This document shows positions 1 to 12,282 of a stretch of 64,000 nt of DNA, in pieces; positions within the stretch are counted from its first letter, which is position 1, and each line of letters opens with the position of its first letter. Below the pieces are notes generated by a model. That model did not search any database. It saw only the letters and a program-made list of their open reading frames with translations, and was not told the origin of the DNA. The stretch covers positions 12,623,351 to 12,687,350 of the forward strand of contig NC_065544.1 of NCBI RefSeq assembly GCF_932294415.1, in the 5' to 3' direction. The position numbers and the translations under genes were made by a program. This stretch comes from Quercus robur (Eukaryota > Streptophyta > Magnoliopsida > Fagales > Fagaceae).

Positions 1-122
1 TTGTTGTGTAATTTGTCTCTGTAAATGTTTATAAATGTCTCTGTAATTTGTTGTGTTGATATAAATGTTAGTTTGGAAATTTTCTGTGTGCAGGGAAGTT
101 TATATATATTTTTTCTAATTTT

Positions 123-1229
123 ATGGAGTCACATAGGGACATAGAGTTACGTAGCGACCTAACATTTATCATGGGTATCATGAACGGGGATATAGAAATT
201 GACTCACAATTTCTGGGAATGTCTCAAAATACTCCTGTGTTAGTTTCTGATTCTCCACCTCCACCTCCACCACAAGTTGAAAATGCCTCTTCTACAAAAG
301 GAAAACGAGGCTCTAACTTTACCATAGAGGAAGATAAACTCTTAGGGGTAGCATGGCTCAATACTAGTGTTGATGCTATAAATAGTAATGAACAAACACA
401 AAATACCTTTCGTCAAAAAGTTTGGAAATATTTTATGCAGTACAATACATCTGGTACCACATGTACTGTTATCTCCTTGCTAAGTCGTTGGGGTACGATT
501 ATTGAAAAGACAAATAAGTTTGTTGGATGTATGGCTCAAATTAACGCACTTCATCAAAGTGGTATAACCAAAGAAGATAAGGTATAAATTATATTACAAT
601 AGTGTTAACATGTCCATTCACCAATAGTTTGAAGATATTAATCATGTTATATTTGTTTTAATTTTTTTTAGATTACCAATGCGAAGGCTTTGTATTTAGA
701 GAAGCGCAAGAAACCCTTTCTTCTTGACCATTGTTGGCTCATGTTAAAGGACCAACCAAAGTTTGCCGATCCTAACAATGCTAGATCGAGATCATCCGTG
801 CCTCCAACTTTAGAGGCAATATCTATTAGTGAAGGGGATTGTGGGTCCGGACTTGGTGACACTTCCAATTTTGAGAGACCTATTGGTAGGAAGGCCGAAA
901 AGGCCATTCGAAAGAACAAAGCCATCGGAAAAGATGTAGGGGAATATTTGAACAAAAAATTGAAATTGATTGAGGATGTAACTCGGTTGGAAGAGGAAAA
1001 AATGTCTTTTGAGAGGGAAAAACTTGCGATTGAAAAGGAAAGTAGGGAAGAAAAACTTAAGATTGAGAAGGAAAGAATGATGATTGAGAAGAAAAAATGT
1101 GAGTGAGAAGAAAGGTTAGAGGAAGAGAGAATCATGATGATAGATACAAGTGGCTTAACCGGAACACAAAAAGCTTTTTATGAACAACTCCAAGAGGAAA
1201 TCATGGCAAAACGAAGATCACGTAATTAA
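123..1229 (+). pseudogene. PIF/Harbinger ORF1 (Myb/SANT-like DNA-binding protein), one intron, one stop
   Basis: Exon 1 (123-581) starts at [12 protein letters not shown] and encodes a SANT/Myb-like region ([15 protein letters not shown], residues about 67-81). A 90-bp intron, 582-671 (gtataa...tttttag), joins in frame to exon 2, which begins [16 protein letters not shown] and resembles the NAM-associated C-terminal domain. Exon 2 continues as a charged Glu/Lys helix rich in EKE and ERE, likely coiled coil. A TGA at 1104-1106 interrupts it, but the frame resumes ([11 protein letters not shown]...) to a TAA at 1227-1229. ORF1 proteins of this superfamily help the transposase bind DNA and enter the nucleus. 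Databases often mislabel relatives as glutathione S-transferase T3-like. The intron is inferred from frame continuity and splice consensus. Confidence 0.8.
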
Positions 1230-1777
1230 TGGGTTTAATTGTATTTTGGATGTAATTTAGACTTTTATGTATTTTGTAGTGGCTTATGTCACTTGACGAA
1301 TTATCTTAAACTAGATGTATGTATTTGTGTTGTAACTTGAAGTGCAATCTAACAAAGACTTTGAAGTGCAATCTTTTTTATCTTTTGTTAAGTTCCATTT
1401 GATCTTGTGATAGGCATTGATATAATTCTTTGATCCAATGAAACTATTATTTGATCCACTATGAGTATTACAGCCACTATGAGTGCCTATTATATATCTT
1501 GCTATTATATATCTTACTGTTACAGCCACTATGAGTGTCTTTCATCCAATTATTTCTATTCATTGAACATTCCTAGTATCATATGCTTGGTTTTGAGATG
1601 ACAGGTCTTAGAATAAATCTATGAACAATGAGCATTCATAGTATTTCCAAGTTGTTTTTTTTAGATGTATGTGTTTGTGTTGTGACTTGTGCATGAATTA
1701 GTTATATTCATTTTGTTGTGATTTATGTCACTTGATTTTAATCTTGCATCTATAGTAATAATTGATTTCCAATTGTC

Positions 1778-3058
1778 TTGAAGGTTGTATCTATGAATCA
1801 CTATTTGTTTTGCAAGTTCCTTCTTGATGACTCAGATGAAGATGAGATAATCGAAGAACTTGTTATGGAAGCATCACAACCTAAACGTCGTCGTCGTTGT
1901 TCTATCCAACGTCATCATTTGGTAGGCCATGAGAGGCTTTTTCTTGATTATTTTGCTCCCACACCAATATATCCACCCGCTTTATTTCGTAGGAGATTTC
2001 GGATGAAGTGTTCTTTTTTTCTTCGTATTCAATCTCAAGTTGAAGCTCATGACTCTTACTTTGTCCAAAAAAGAAATAGTGCCAACAAACTTGGTTTATC
2101 TTCATTACAAAAGATAACTGCTACACTTAGAATGCTTGCGTATGGAGTATCGGGTGATTTGATAGATGAATATGTGTGGATTGGATAAACTACTGCATTA
2201 GAAAGTTTGAAAAAATTTGTTACTGCGGTAATTGATGTTTTCTCTGAAGAATACTTGAGAAAGCCAAACAATGAAGACATTGCTAGACTGTTAGCTCACG
2301 ACGAATGTCGAGGTTTTCCAGATATGTTAGGTTCAATTGATTGCATGCATTGGAAGTGGAAAAATTGTTCATTTGCGTGGAAAGGTCAATATTGTAGTCA
2401 TATTCGTGAGCCTACTATTATTTTGGAGGCAATAGCATCATATGATCTTTGGATATGACATTCATTTTTTGGGTTACCTGGATCAAATAATGATATTAAT
2501 GTGTTAGAGCGATCTCATGTATTTAATGAACTTGCTGAAGGACGTGCTCCTACAATACATTACTCAATTAATGGTCATGACTACACTATGAGATTTTACC
2601 TTACTGATGGTATATATCCAAAGTGGGCAACATTTGTGAAAACAATCCCAGCTCCACAAGGACAGAAATATAAAGTATTTGCAGCAGCCCAAGAGGCGTA
2701 TATGAAGGATGTTGAGCGTGCATTTGGAGTGCTTCAAGCACGTTTAGCAATTGTCCGTGAACCTGCACGATTTTTTCATCTTGAAACACTCAAAAAGATC
2801 ATGAAAGCGTGCATAATTCTCCATAATATGATTGTTGAAGATAAGATGGAAGATGAGCGGGATGATAATGAAGTGGTAGATTTGGATTATGAACAAAATG
2901 ATGGAGTGGATAATCCTCCTCTGCAAATGTTACGTGAACAAAGTGATGAATTTTTGTCATACATTGAGAGGCATGGACGCATTAGAGACCGAGAAATTCA
3001 TTTTCAACTCCAGTCGGACCTTATTGAACATTTATGGCAATTGCAAGGCGAGTCGTAG
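1778..3058 (+). pseudogene. Harbinger transposase (DDE_Tnp_4, HARBI1/ALP1-like), two in-frame stops
   Basis: One continuous reading frame of about 426 codons is interrupted by TAA at 2186-2188 and TGA at 2456-2458. The stretches between the stops stay in frame with no indels. The N-terminal helix-turn-helix-like region is followed by the catalytic core. The three acidic positions are visible: Asp in SIDCMHWKW, Asp in PGSNNDINVL and Glu in ERAFGVLQARL. The C-terminal acidic tail (EQNDGVDNPP) and the ending HLWQLQGES are typical of plant copies. The family catalyses cut-and-paste transposition with TTA/TAA target duplications. Both stops look like single-base changes (probably GAA to TAA and TGG to TGA), so decay is recent compared with the chromovirus remnant further along. 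The initiator could be 1778 or the Met four codons later (1790). Confidence 0.88.
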
Positions 3059-3979
3059 GAACTTTCTTTTTTGTATGTTGAGAAGTATGAGTCATAGGAA
3101 CTTGTGCGAGTGTGTGAGTTTTATTGTAATTTGGTTTGAGTTATGTATGTGAGCAAATCTATGGACTACATTATTCTTGCTATAATATGTATTCTATTTT
3201 ATATGTTTTCTTATAAAATTCCTTCATTTCATAATTCACATTGTTCCAAGGTTGCTTTCGGACAATTGAGACGATAATAGGCTATCATGATAATTGAGAA
3301 ATTGTTTTAGTAAAAAAAAAAAAATGTATGAGTATAATTTGGGGTTAAAAAAATCACTTGTTAACATTAGACGATTATTTGCTATCATGCGGTGACGGCG
3401 GCGGTGACGACAACGGCGGTGGAAAAAGAGTCGTCGGTGGCGGTGGCGGCGGTGGAGGTGGCGATTGAAGGTGATTGTGATTGTTGTTTATTGTATAGGA
3501 TATATTATTTTATTGTAGTGGATATATTATTTTATTGTAATGGATATATTATTTTATTGTGATATTTATATCATTTTATTGTGTTAAAAGCTAAAATAGA
3601 TCCACTGCTACAGCATGTATGTAGGTAAAATAGATAAAGTAACTTTTGGTGGAGTTAAAAAGCTAAATTTTTAGCTTCACTACTGTGGGCTTTAACCTAG
3701 ATGACTCCCTCCATGTATATATGGACACCACCTGAGCATGTTGTCAGAATGCACTTAGAAGGATAGAGTCCCTTAATATGGGAACCTTATTCGAAACAAG
3801 ACTAAGCACTCCAAAAGCTTACAGATAACAATGGCCATTTGAAGACGACCTTTGGTAAATGCCCAATCCTTTAATTGGCTACCATGAGCCCTATTATGAT
3901 AACCATGACCTAGATGCTGATGTCGACAAAGAATGATTCCAAGGAAGAGATAGATGGGACTAAAAGTTTCCAACACTTA

Positions 3980-4813
3980 GAGCATCCACAGCAGTGGAGC
4001 TAAATTTTTAGCAATTTAGCTCCACCAAAAGTTACTTTATCTATTTTACCTACACACATGCTGCAGCAGTAGATCTATTTTAGCTTTCAACACAATAAAA
4101 TAATATATTCGTCACAATAAAATAATATTTCTACTACAATAAAATAATATATCACCACCACCAACACAGCACAAACATCCTCCACCACCCTCACACAGCA
4201 CAAACATCCTCCACCACCACCACCGGCCACCAGTCCACAGCAGGAGAAAAAAAAAAAAAAAAAACCCACGACGAGCAAGCACTGATCACGTCGGCGAGCT
4301 GGGTCGGCAGAAGCGGTGGATCGACGGCTTGGGCAATCGGAGTTGAGAGAGTGAGAGATCGGAGTGACAGAGCGGCGGCTTGGCTGATCGGAGTTGAGAG
4401 AGTGAGAGATTGGAGTGAGAGTGAGAGGCAGGCCGGATTGAGGGAGTGAGAGGCCAGTCGGAGTGCGAGAGTGAGACACTGGAGTGAGGGAGTGAAACCG
4501 AAGTAGTGAGGGAGTGAGACCGGAGAGGGATTGAGAGACCGGATTGAGGGAGAGTGTTCAGACTTCAGAGATGAGAGAGAGAGAGAGACAGTGAATGTGA
4601 GAGAGAGAGAGGCATTATTTTAATATACCAGATAATTAAAATAATAATTTTTTTTTTTGCTCCTCATGAATAATGCACATCTATTTTTAGATGTGCACTA
4701 TAGTAGTGGAGCTAAAATTTTTAGATTTAACTCCACTGTTGGAGTATTATTTTAACAACAGTGTAGCTAAAATATAGAAATATAGCAATATAGTTACACT
4801 GCTATAAATGCTC
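3980..4813. mobile_element. Non-autonomous Harbinger MITE (834 bp) flanked by TTA
   Basis: The ends are gagcatccacagcag on the left and a matching ...ctgctataaatgctc on the right, an inverted pair. They are flanked by TTA at 3977-3979 and 4814-4816, the target-site duplication of PIF/Harbinger. The left 130 bp is the reverse complement of the right end of the transposase-bearing element that finishes near 3692, so this is a deletion derivative of that family. The interior holds CACCACC- and GAGAG-rich filler with no gene. Confidence 0.88.
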
Positions 4814-6416
4814 TTAAAAAAAAAGAAAAAAAGAAAAATGAAAAATGAAAAAGAAAAGAAGGAAGAGCTTGAGAACCATCTTGAAGCAACTTCACTTATC
4901 AATAGCCTGCAACCTTATCCTTGCATGTCAGAAGCACTTATTGCCCTCGACAACAACCTAATCCCAGCAAACGCTTTAACTCAACCAGGCCCCTACCGTT
5001 ACTGACACTTGTTGATCATATGCCAGGCCCCTACCATCTACTGCATGATTGAACAAAACTTATTGTAAATTGTATCTAAGTTTGTTTCGTGTTCCCTGTC
5101 CTATAAATAGCCACTTTGTATCTATGGGAGGGCAGTACTTAGCCTCCAAAATATCTCCCTTATGTAAAATCCTCATAACATATGTAAAAACCCTTTTCAA
5201 TATAATAATATCAGTCAGGTTGTTGTATCTAATTTTCTGTTCTGCTCCATACTTTCAAGTAATTTTTTATATTTCATTAGCAGTTTAATTTCATAACCAG
5301 CTCCCATAATAATCTTCTTACACCCCCTCTTGTGTGTCCTCTTGTGTCCCTCTATATTATATATTATATTTGGTAAAAGGACACCTTTGAACTGACCGAA
5401 CCAACTGAACCAACAACATCAAAAACTGGGAAAAATAACTATTTAGCCTTAATTTTTTAACTATGTAGCTAAACAGCACTCTTTCAAAACTATCTACCAC
5501 GATGGTAGCGCTGATGTAGCATTTCTAAATAAATAAATAAAATGCCACGTGGAACTTGAAATTGCACTGCCCTTGCTCTTATGTGGATATTTCAAGGAGA
5601 AAGAGGAACACGCACACTTTTAATGGTGGTGAATTATATTTTGTTCCATCAATTCTATGCTCTTAAGAATACTGTATGATTGGGCAAAAATGTTAGGCAG
5701 GTTCCACTGTTTATTTATTTTTTTTAATGATAAGTAATATATAATTCATTAAAAAAAAGAGAGAGAGGCAAAAACAGTTCTATCCTTGTACACAGGATGT
5801 ATATAACAGAATAACAAGGAAAAAAAAGAAAAAGAAAGCACCAACGGGCTAAAAAAAAAAAGGAGAAGAGATATTAATATAGATTGAAAAGTAAATCATC
5901 TAAAAAATCCATGAAAAAGGTCATAAGGGAAGTATAGGAATTGGAATTTTACTCTAAGCTATTTTTTACAAGTAATAAATTCAATCGGCTTTTATATCCA
6001 TAAATCTATCGCCATCTCTCAAAATAAATGCACTTTCATAGCAAGGATGCAGACGCAAGTTATAAAGCACAACAGCCATTGGGCAATAAAAACAGATTGT
6101 GTCTTAAAATTTTTTTTAAAAAAATTATATATAATAATTAAAATTTTTTAATTTATTTACCCTTTTAAAAAAATTAGGAACACCCTAAAATTTTTTTTTT
6201 TATTTGTTCTACTTTCAAGCAAAAAAAAAAAAGCCAAAAAAAAATTTTTTGAACTAAAATCTGAAAAAAAAAAAAAAAAAATTGTAATAGAGCAAGCGGC
6301 AAGCCTACAGATTCTCAAAAAAAAAAAAAAAAAAAAAAAAAAACGGACGGCAAGCCTAACATCAAGCCCACCGCAAGCCCAACAGATGGTAGCAAACCCA
6401 ATAACCCACGGATTCT

Positions 6417-6462
<46 letters not shown>

Positions 6463-6500
6463 AAAAGAAAAAGAAAAAGAGAACCTAACCTAATGTATTG
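4814..6500. other. Intergenic, repeat-like, no gene
   Basis: No supported gene. At 5700-5760 there is a tattt(t)n-aatgataagtaatatataattcatt block resembling the 3' tail of plant LINE or SINE copies. Long A tracts lie at 6270-6290, 6318-6343 and 6419-6460. The rest is AT-rich, and its short ORFs have no recognisable motif. Confidence 0.6.
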
Positions 6501-6537
6501 AAATTAGATCGGGCATCAAACACTTCACACTTCACAG

Positions 6538-6750
6538 ATGCAAAAACTTCACAGACACAACAACCAACGGACGACAACAACCAACGGAACGGACGATGGA
6601 GTAGGAGATCTTCAGATTAGGCCTCAAAGGCTTAAACTCGATCTCCCATTCAAACGGAAGCTACACCTCGACGTGCTACCTCGCCTGCCCGATTGGTCTT
6701 CCTTAGTTCCTCGCCTCGCCACTGTGCCCGATGGCGCCGCCCCTCAGGTA
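6538..6750 (+). other. Orphan exon-like ORF, unrecognised
   Basis: An ATG-initiated frame encodes about 71 residues. The Gln/Thr-rich start is followed by a region that looks like real protein (RPQRLKLDLPFKRKLHLDVL, then LPDWSSLVPRLATVPDG) and differs in base composition from the A-rich sequence around it. It ends at GCCCCTCAG|GTATTTCATC, a good 5' splice-donor match, and then runs into low-complexity CT repeats at 6835-6862. It could be the first exon of a gene fragment or a piece captured by a transposon. I do not recognise the family and see no following exon. Confidence 0.3.
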
Positions 6751-6799
6751 TTTCATCTCTATGACTCTATCTCAGTCTCTTTGCTCTTTATCTGAAGAA

Positions 6800-8953
6800 G
6801 GAAGAATGAAAGTGAAAAAATGATATTATGAAATCATTCTCTCTCTCTCTCTCTCTCTCTCTTTAAGACTTTGAACTGTGATTGTCATTTGTCTGTTACT
6901 TTTGCCTAGTTTACTGTATAAATTTTTATTAATATTTGCCCTATTTTTGGAGTTATCCATTGGTGTTGGTGAGATAAATTAATTGTCTTTTAGTGTTGGT
7001 GTTGGTGTCTTTTGGTGAGATACAATTAATTGGCTTTATCTGATTGGTTCTAGTCTTGTGATTGAGGCCATAGGGCATTAAGGCTTGTCTATTGAATTGG
7101 GGGGTGGATGGGGGCATGGGGCTGGGGTAAATGCACATGGGTGTGTGGCTGTGTGCTAGTGTAACTAATAATTAATAAACAATCATTTAATTAACCAATA
7201 ATTAATTGGAGGAAGCAACTAATAAACAATAATTAATAATTTAATTAACCAATACATTGTAAAAGACAAACAAATTAAATTATGTTACTATGTTAGGCTA
7301 AACAACAATTAATAATTTTATAATTAATGAAACAACAATATAACAAATTATAGTTTATAAAAGACAAACAAATTAATGGAACAACTAAATAACAATACTT
7401 AATAATTTTATTAATATTTCAAATGAACTTATAGTTTATTCTTTATTCTTTTACTAGAATTATGGACAAATATTTGATAAGAAAACCACATGCCCAAAAA
7501 AAAAAATTCAACACCCTGGGAAAAATTCCTAGAGTCGCCACTAGTCTTACTGGTTTCTGCCTAGGTTTTAATTTAAGTGGAACTCCACGTTCTTAATATT
7601 GAAATTTTTTATTTTTTGCAAAGAACACTATATTATGATTGTCGAGTTTCACTTAAAAAAAATTGCACAGAACTTGATATAATTGAAGTCGAGTTCTATG
7701 TAACATTTTTTTTATTCAGAATTGCCACATTAGAGTAGCCACTGTGAAAAAATTTATATGAAATTCAACATTACTAATATCAAATTGCACACAGAATTTG
7801 ATATTAGCAATATCGAGTTTCATGAAAAACTTGATATCAGTAATATCTAGTTCCAAAAGAGTGATATTGTGCTAGATAGTTAATTTGAAAAGAGTGTTAT
7901 TTGGTTTTGTAGTTTTAAAATTAAGGCTATTAGTCATTTTCCTTGAAAAACTAAACCAACCAACTAGCCACCACTGAAACTCAAACCCATACAACCACTA
8001 AACAAACCCCACCACCAAACCAGCCATCATTGAAACTCAAAACCAACCAACCTTCGAACCAACACCTCTACCAAACCAACCACACACATCGTGATTCAAA
8101 CTCAATGCAACCACTGAAACCAAAGCCCATTGCCACCGAAACACTAAAACCAAAGCCCATTGCATATCGTACATGAAGCCAAAGTGCAAACCTTTTCATA
8201 CGATCTTGACAATTCAATTCTCTAATAAAATTATATGTCGAACATGTTTGGAGCCAGTACTCTTAACAGTTTTATTTTGTTTTGGTTTTCGTTCAATCAT
8301 TCACGTACTTACTCGACTGATTTATGTTGTCTGCTAGTTTTTTAATTTGCTGGGATCTTTCATTTGCCTAATTAATCAAACTATGACTTAATGTGAGTGA
8401 AATGGCATGACACATGATGTTGCAAGATCTTAATGTCATTTTAAATTCTTTTGTTAATTGCAAGATCTTAATGTCACGGTAGAAAGAAACCGAGACATTT
8501 TACAAGGATAATAATGCATTATGAATGGAGGAAAGGAGTACTATCTTGATTCACTAGCGAGTTGGAAGCAGCTATATATGAAAATCTTATATTTGTAGAC
8601 ATTCCATCATGATTATTGGTTTAAAAATGTTTTTGCAACAAAGGGTGAGAGTTGTTGCTGTGTTTTGTCCTAATTGTCACCTGGTTTCTTATACTTAGAG
8701 AGGCAAAGCCAAAGAGGGATGACATTATGACAATTTTATATAGATAAATCACTTTGAAATATTTCTTATATCCAATCCTAAAAAATATTTCCAAGATCTA
8801 AATAATTAGCTATCTAATGTAGTGAATCATATTATCATTTGCTTTAGTATGAGAGAAGTTCTTGACTAGAAAAGCCAGGTAATGTGAAGGTTAATCATAT
8901 TATGCATTTTGAGTTTATGACCTTGTACTATCACTGTGGGTTTGTTTCATTTC
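6800..8953. other. Intergenic, AT-rich, dispersed repeat pieces
   Basis: No gene. 7140-7460 is a run of AATTAATAAT-type imperfect repeats. 7560-7880 contains several divergent copies of a short unit with tcgagttcta or tcgagtttca. 7960-8170 (CCACCACTGAAACTCAAACC type) recurs at 33270-33480. The remainder is unassigned. Confidence 0.6.
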
Positions 8954-10053
8954 TGAATGTTCAAATAGTGTGAAAAACACCTTGAATGTTTTGACCCCCA
9001 AAATACAAATTACCAATTCAAGTTTATTATCAAACAATGCATGTGCGGAATATGAATATAAGCTTAAAACAGAATTGATAAAACAATCTAAATCAAATAA
9101 AATCACAACCACAGCAAAAATTAAATGGTAAAGATTAAGGGAAGGGAGATGCAAACACAAAGACAATACAGTGATGTGTTATCGAAGAGGAAACCGAAGT
9201 CCTCGGCATAAAACCACTCCACCACCCTTCAAGCAGTCAATAATCCACTAGAGAATGAAGTTGGGATACATGAACAGTAAAAAACCCTCTAAGCCTAATC
9301 TACTTAGTGTACTTAAGCCCTTCAAGCTTCTTGCTTCAACGAGGTTACGCCGAACCTTTGTCTTCTTTAGCTTACCAGATTCCGCTATAGCCCATAGCAT
9401 CAACCAATATCAATTGGTCATTTCCTAACTATTTCCCAAGCACCAAATAGCCTCCTCACAGATATGGGTATAGTGAGAAAAAGTTTTGATTAATGTATCT
9501 CTCAAGGATGTAACAATGGAGAGAGTGAGAGTAGAGGAATTTGGAGAATCAAAGGATGAAGATTGTGGATGATTCAATCTTGTTTTTCTCTAGGGTTTCT
9601 CTCTCAAAATTCTCTCTAGAAACTCTCTACATTTCGTGGGTATAAAGGGTATTTATACTGGTGTGTGTTTGGAATGCGAAAGGTCAGTTTTTCCCAAACA
9701 GAGTGGTTTGGCGACTTGGCCTCGCGACGGGACTAAGTCGCGAGTTCAAGTCGCGAGCTAACTGCCTGGCTAGCCTGAGACTGTTGTCCTGTAGTGCAAC
9801 AGCTGGCATGACTCTTCAGCTCCTCTGCATATTTCACACGTGTGTCTCTTTTGGCGACTTGCTAGTCGCAAGCCAGTCGCGAGATCTAGCCAGAAGGCCC
9901 TGCTAAGTTGCACACTTCTGAGCTTTTCTTCACACTCTCACACACTACCCTTACATGATTCCCACCTAAATACAAGGTTTCTAAATGTTGAATTACAAGA
10001 AAATTTGGCATGGAATAAAGCCAACAAAATGGTTGATTAAATTCAACCTTACA
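8954..10053 (+). mobile_element. Solo LTR (1.1 kb) with 5-bp target duplication ATTTC
   Basis: The segment starts TGAATGTTC and ends ACCTTACA, giving TG...CA termini. It is flanked by ATTTC at 8949-8953 and 10054-10058. The duplicated relative near 20170 reads straight through as ...ttcatttcttatttcgg, an empty site that confirms both ends. A TATAAAG at about 9641 on the + strand fits an LTR promoter. No internal retrotransposon domain is attached, so it probably arose by LTR-LTR recombination. Family not identified. Confidence 0.75.
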
Positions 10054-10519
10054 ATTTCTTATTTCGAATTCTATGTGGGTTTGAGTTTGGGTCTGGGTTT
10101 GGGTTTGGGATTGGAAATGTTTGGCACAATGGTTTTAGAAGTGTTTGGCAGCTGAGAAACTGAAAGAAAAAAGAAATTGCTAAATTGATTTTTTCTTTTT
10201 ATATTTTTCTTTAAAATTAGCAATTCAAATTTGTTTTTTCACATGGATTTTTATGAGGTTGACGTGGAATTTTTAAAGAGAAATTAAAATATTTTATTAT
10301 TATTTTATTAGCTACGTAAGCTTTAAACATGCCAACTGTGCAATCTGCCAGTCACGTAAGCATTTTCTGTTAGCGAATAAACGACATGACTAAACTGAAT
10401 GCAAATTAAAAATAACAGGGACTGAATTGATTGCTACCAAATATATGGACTAAGTTGACAATGACCTTAAAATATAGAGACCAAATTGGTGTTTTTGCCT
10501 AAAATTAAATAACAAAAAT

Positions 10520-10725
10520 TATTGGGTTACAAATGTAAGTGAAGTACGACATTGAATAAAGATAAGAATAATCAGTGGGTAATATAGCATAATTGAATCA
10601 CCGTGCACCCTTGGTGCGATGGTTACTCCACAAGTATAAGTACTTGTGGGGTGTGGGGGGCAAGGGCCAGAATTCAAGTCTCTAGGAGGAAGCTTCACAC
10701 ACATATACACTTATATCTTGTATAA

Positions 10726-10762
<37 letters not shown>

Positions 10763-11288
10763 AATTGAGCACATACCCATTGGACTTAGGCCTTTTGGGT
10801 TAAAGTGTGTCTCTATATGTTATATTAATTACTCAAGGAAGCTCCCCAATGTATTTATCTCCCCAACAAATGGTATCAGAACCCATGATGGTGTGAGGCA
10901 AAGGTGGCTAGGTTATTGAGATTCCTTTTGCAATTGGAGCGAGAATGGGGTGTGTGTACTTGAAGCCTTTTCGCAAATGGAGCAGGGCGAGTCCCTTTTG
11001 TAGTTGGAGTGGGGACGATATATTGCACCAAGCAAACCCATAAAGCTCACACAAACGATCTTGGAAAAGGCCTAACAAAGGAGTATTAGACTCACACATA
11101 AGGGGGAGACTGTTGGGTTACAAATGTGAGTGAAATTCCATATTGAATAAAGATAAGAAGAATTAGTGGTTAATATAACATAATTAAGCATATACCCATT
11201 GGGCTTAGGCCTTTTGGGTTAAAGTGTGTCCCTTATATGTTATATTAATTATTCAAGAAAGCTCTCCAAGGTGTTTATCTCCCCAACA
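10520..11288 (+). mobile_element. TRIM retrotransposon (about 0.6 kb without nested SINE)
   Basis: Two short LTRs, tattgggttac...ccccaaca (10520-10868, SINE-interrupted) and tgttgggttac...ccccaaca (11111-11288, 178 bp), enclose a 242-bp non-coding interior. Just inside the left LTR is tggtatcagaaccc (10871-10884), a match to the initiator-tRNA-Met primer-binding site. Just before the right LTR is the purine tract aagggggaga. Flanks read aaaat and acaat, a probable 5-bp target duplication with one change. The paralogous sequence near 21840 lacks the element. TRIMs have no genes and depend on other retroelements. Confidence 0.88.
10597..10759 (+). mobile_element. tRNA-derived SINE nested in the TRIM left LTR
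   Basis: About 160 bp interrupts the left LTR and is flanked by cataattga at 10588-10596 and 10760-10768. The head holds a box A-like stretch (tggtgcgatgg) and a box B-like stretch (aattcaagtct) at tRNA-like spacing, followed by a (TA)n-rich 3' end. The uninterrupted right LTR of the TRIM shows the empty site. It is not a functional tRNA: there is no cloverleaf and the box B match is degenerate. Confidence 0.75.
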
Positions 11289-11590
11289 ACAATATTCTCG
11301 TATGCTAGTTCCAAACTTCCAATCCCAATATATTAACCAAAAATTAGCTCGTTAAAAAAAGTGACAGCACTTAAATAAAAAACTCATCATTTTCTAGCCA
11401 AAAAAAAAAAAATGTCCATTATATTCTTTTAAAAAAAAGAAAGAAAACAACTTTTTTTTTAAAAAAAAATTTTGAGAAGGAAGAAAGAAAACAAATGATA
11501 GCCTCATAGACAGGAAAAAGAAAAAAAATGATATGTGATACCGCATTAAGATTTAAAAAACAAAAACAAATTTCCTAAAAAAAAGATTTA

Positions 11591-11812
11591 AAATAAAATT
11601 AACTGAAGAGTTCACATGGGGGATTACATAAACGCACGAAACACGACGAAAAGGAGAGACAGAGAAAAAGTAATAAAAACTTGGCTTTGGGCTAGAGAGA
11701 GAGAGTAAAATAAAATTAACTGAAGAGTTCACATGGGGGATTACATAAACGCACAAAACACGACGAAAAGGAGAGAGAGAGAGAAAAAGTAATAAAAACT
11801 TGGCTTTGGGCC

Positions 11813-11824
<12 letters not shown>
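11591..11824. repeat. 117-bp tandem duplication
   Basis: Two copies of a block running from aaataaaattaactgaagag to ttggctttgggc, at 11591-11707 and 11708-11824, differ at a few bases. Related single copies lie at about 22110 and 31440-31520. Not coding. Confidence 0.85.
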
Positions 11825-11847
<23 letters not shown>

Positions 11848-11884
11848 CTAAACCCATACTAAGAATTTAGATCCACGACCTGTT

Positions 11885-12250
11885 TTTATAAATAATCAAC
11901 ATCTATATATATAATAATAGGTAAAACTGAGAAAAAATCTAATTAGATTTCAAATTGGAATTCAATTAGAGTTTAATTTTGTACCATATGTCCCATCTAA
12001 TCTAAGTTTAAAATTTTTTGTGCCAAGTGAGTTAATTCAATGTAAAAATTGGATTTCAATTAGAATTTAATTTTGCAACATGTATCTCATTTAATCTAAG
12101 TTTTTTAATTTTTGTGCCAAATGAGTTAATTTAGTGTAAAAAACGAGGAGTCCAATATAAATAAACCATAAAAAACATAATTTTTGAATGATTTTATATT
12201 TATAAGCCTTTTTTTTTAATAGAACTAAAAACAATTCAAATTTATAAGTC

Positions 12251-12282
<32 letters not shown>

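Larger units (their letters stand above)
1..3692 (+). mobile_element. PIF/Harbinger DNA transposon, degenerate, left end outside window
   Basis: A class II element with the two genes expected of plant PIF/Harbinger transposons in the same direction: a Myb/SANT-like ORF1 and a DDE transposase. The left end lies before the window. The right end, near 3692, is recognised because about 150 bp there (3540-3692) is the reverse complement of the left end of the short element at 3980-4813. The terminal sequence is eroded (gtgggctttaa where the intact relative has the complement of gagcatccac). Both genes carry in-frame stops, so the copy is not autonomous. The 1230-1777 gap between the genes and the 3059-3540 tail, which holds a GGC/GGT-rich stretch and ATATTATTTTATTG repeats, show no further gene. 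Confidence 0.85.
10054..11830. repeat. Segmental duplicate, related to 20150-22150 and to pieces at 24230-24420 and 30870-31560
   Basis: The sequence from tttcttatttcgaattctatgtg through the (GA)n near 11820 matches 20150-22150 at length once the independent transposon insertions are removed. In the second place this block leads directly into a UGT copy. Here it is not followed by a recognisable UGT. Two shorter versions with tatgctagttyc...cccaatatatta lie downstream of UGT copies 1 and 2. The block therefore marks the old duplication unit of the UGT cluster. Confidence 0.75.

Noticed and set aside
4087-4479. 130-codon - strand frame with SLTPISHSLNSD repeats
   Set aside because: Product of GAGTGAGAG-type repeats inside the MITE at 3980-4813.
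10597-10680. Possible tRNA gene (box A and box B-like words)
   Set aside because: Cloverleaf pairing is absent and it is flanked by a 9-bp duplication inside an LTR, so it is a SINE head.
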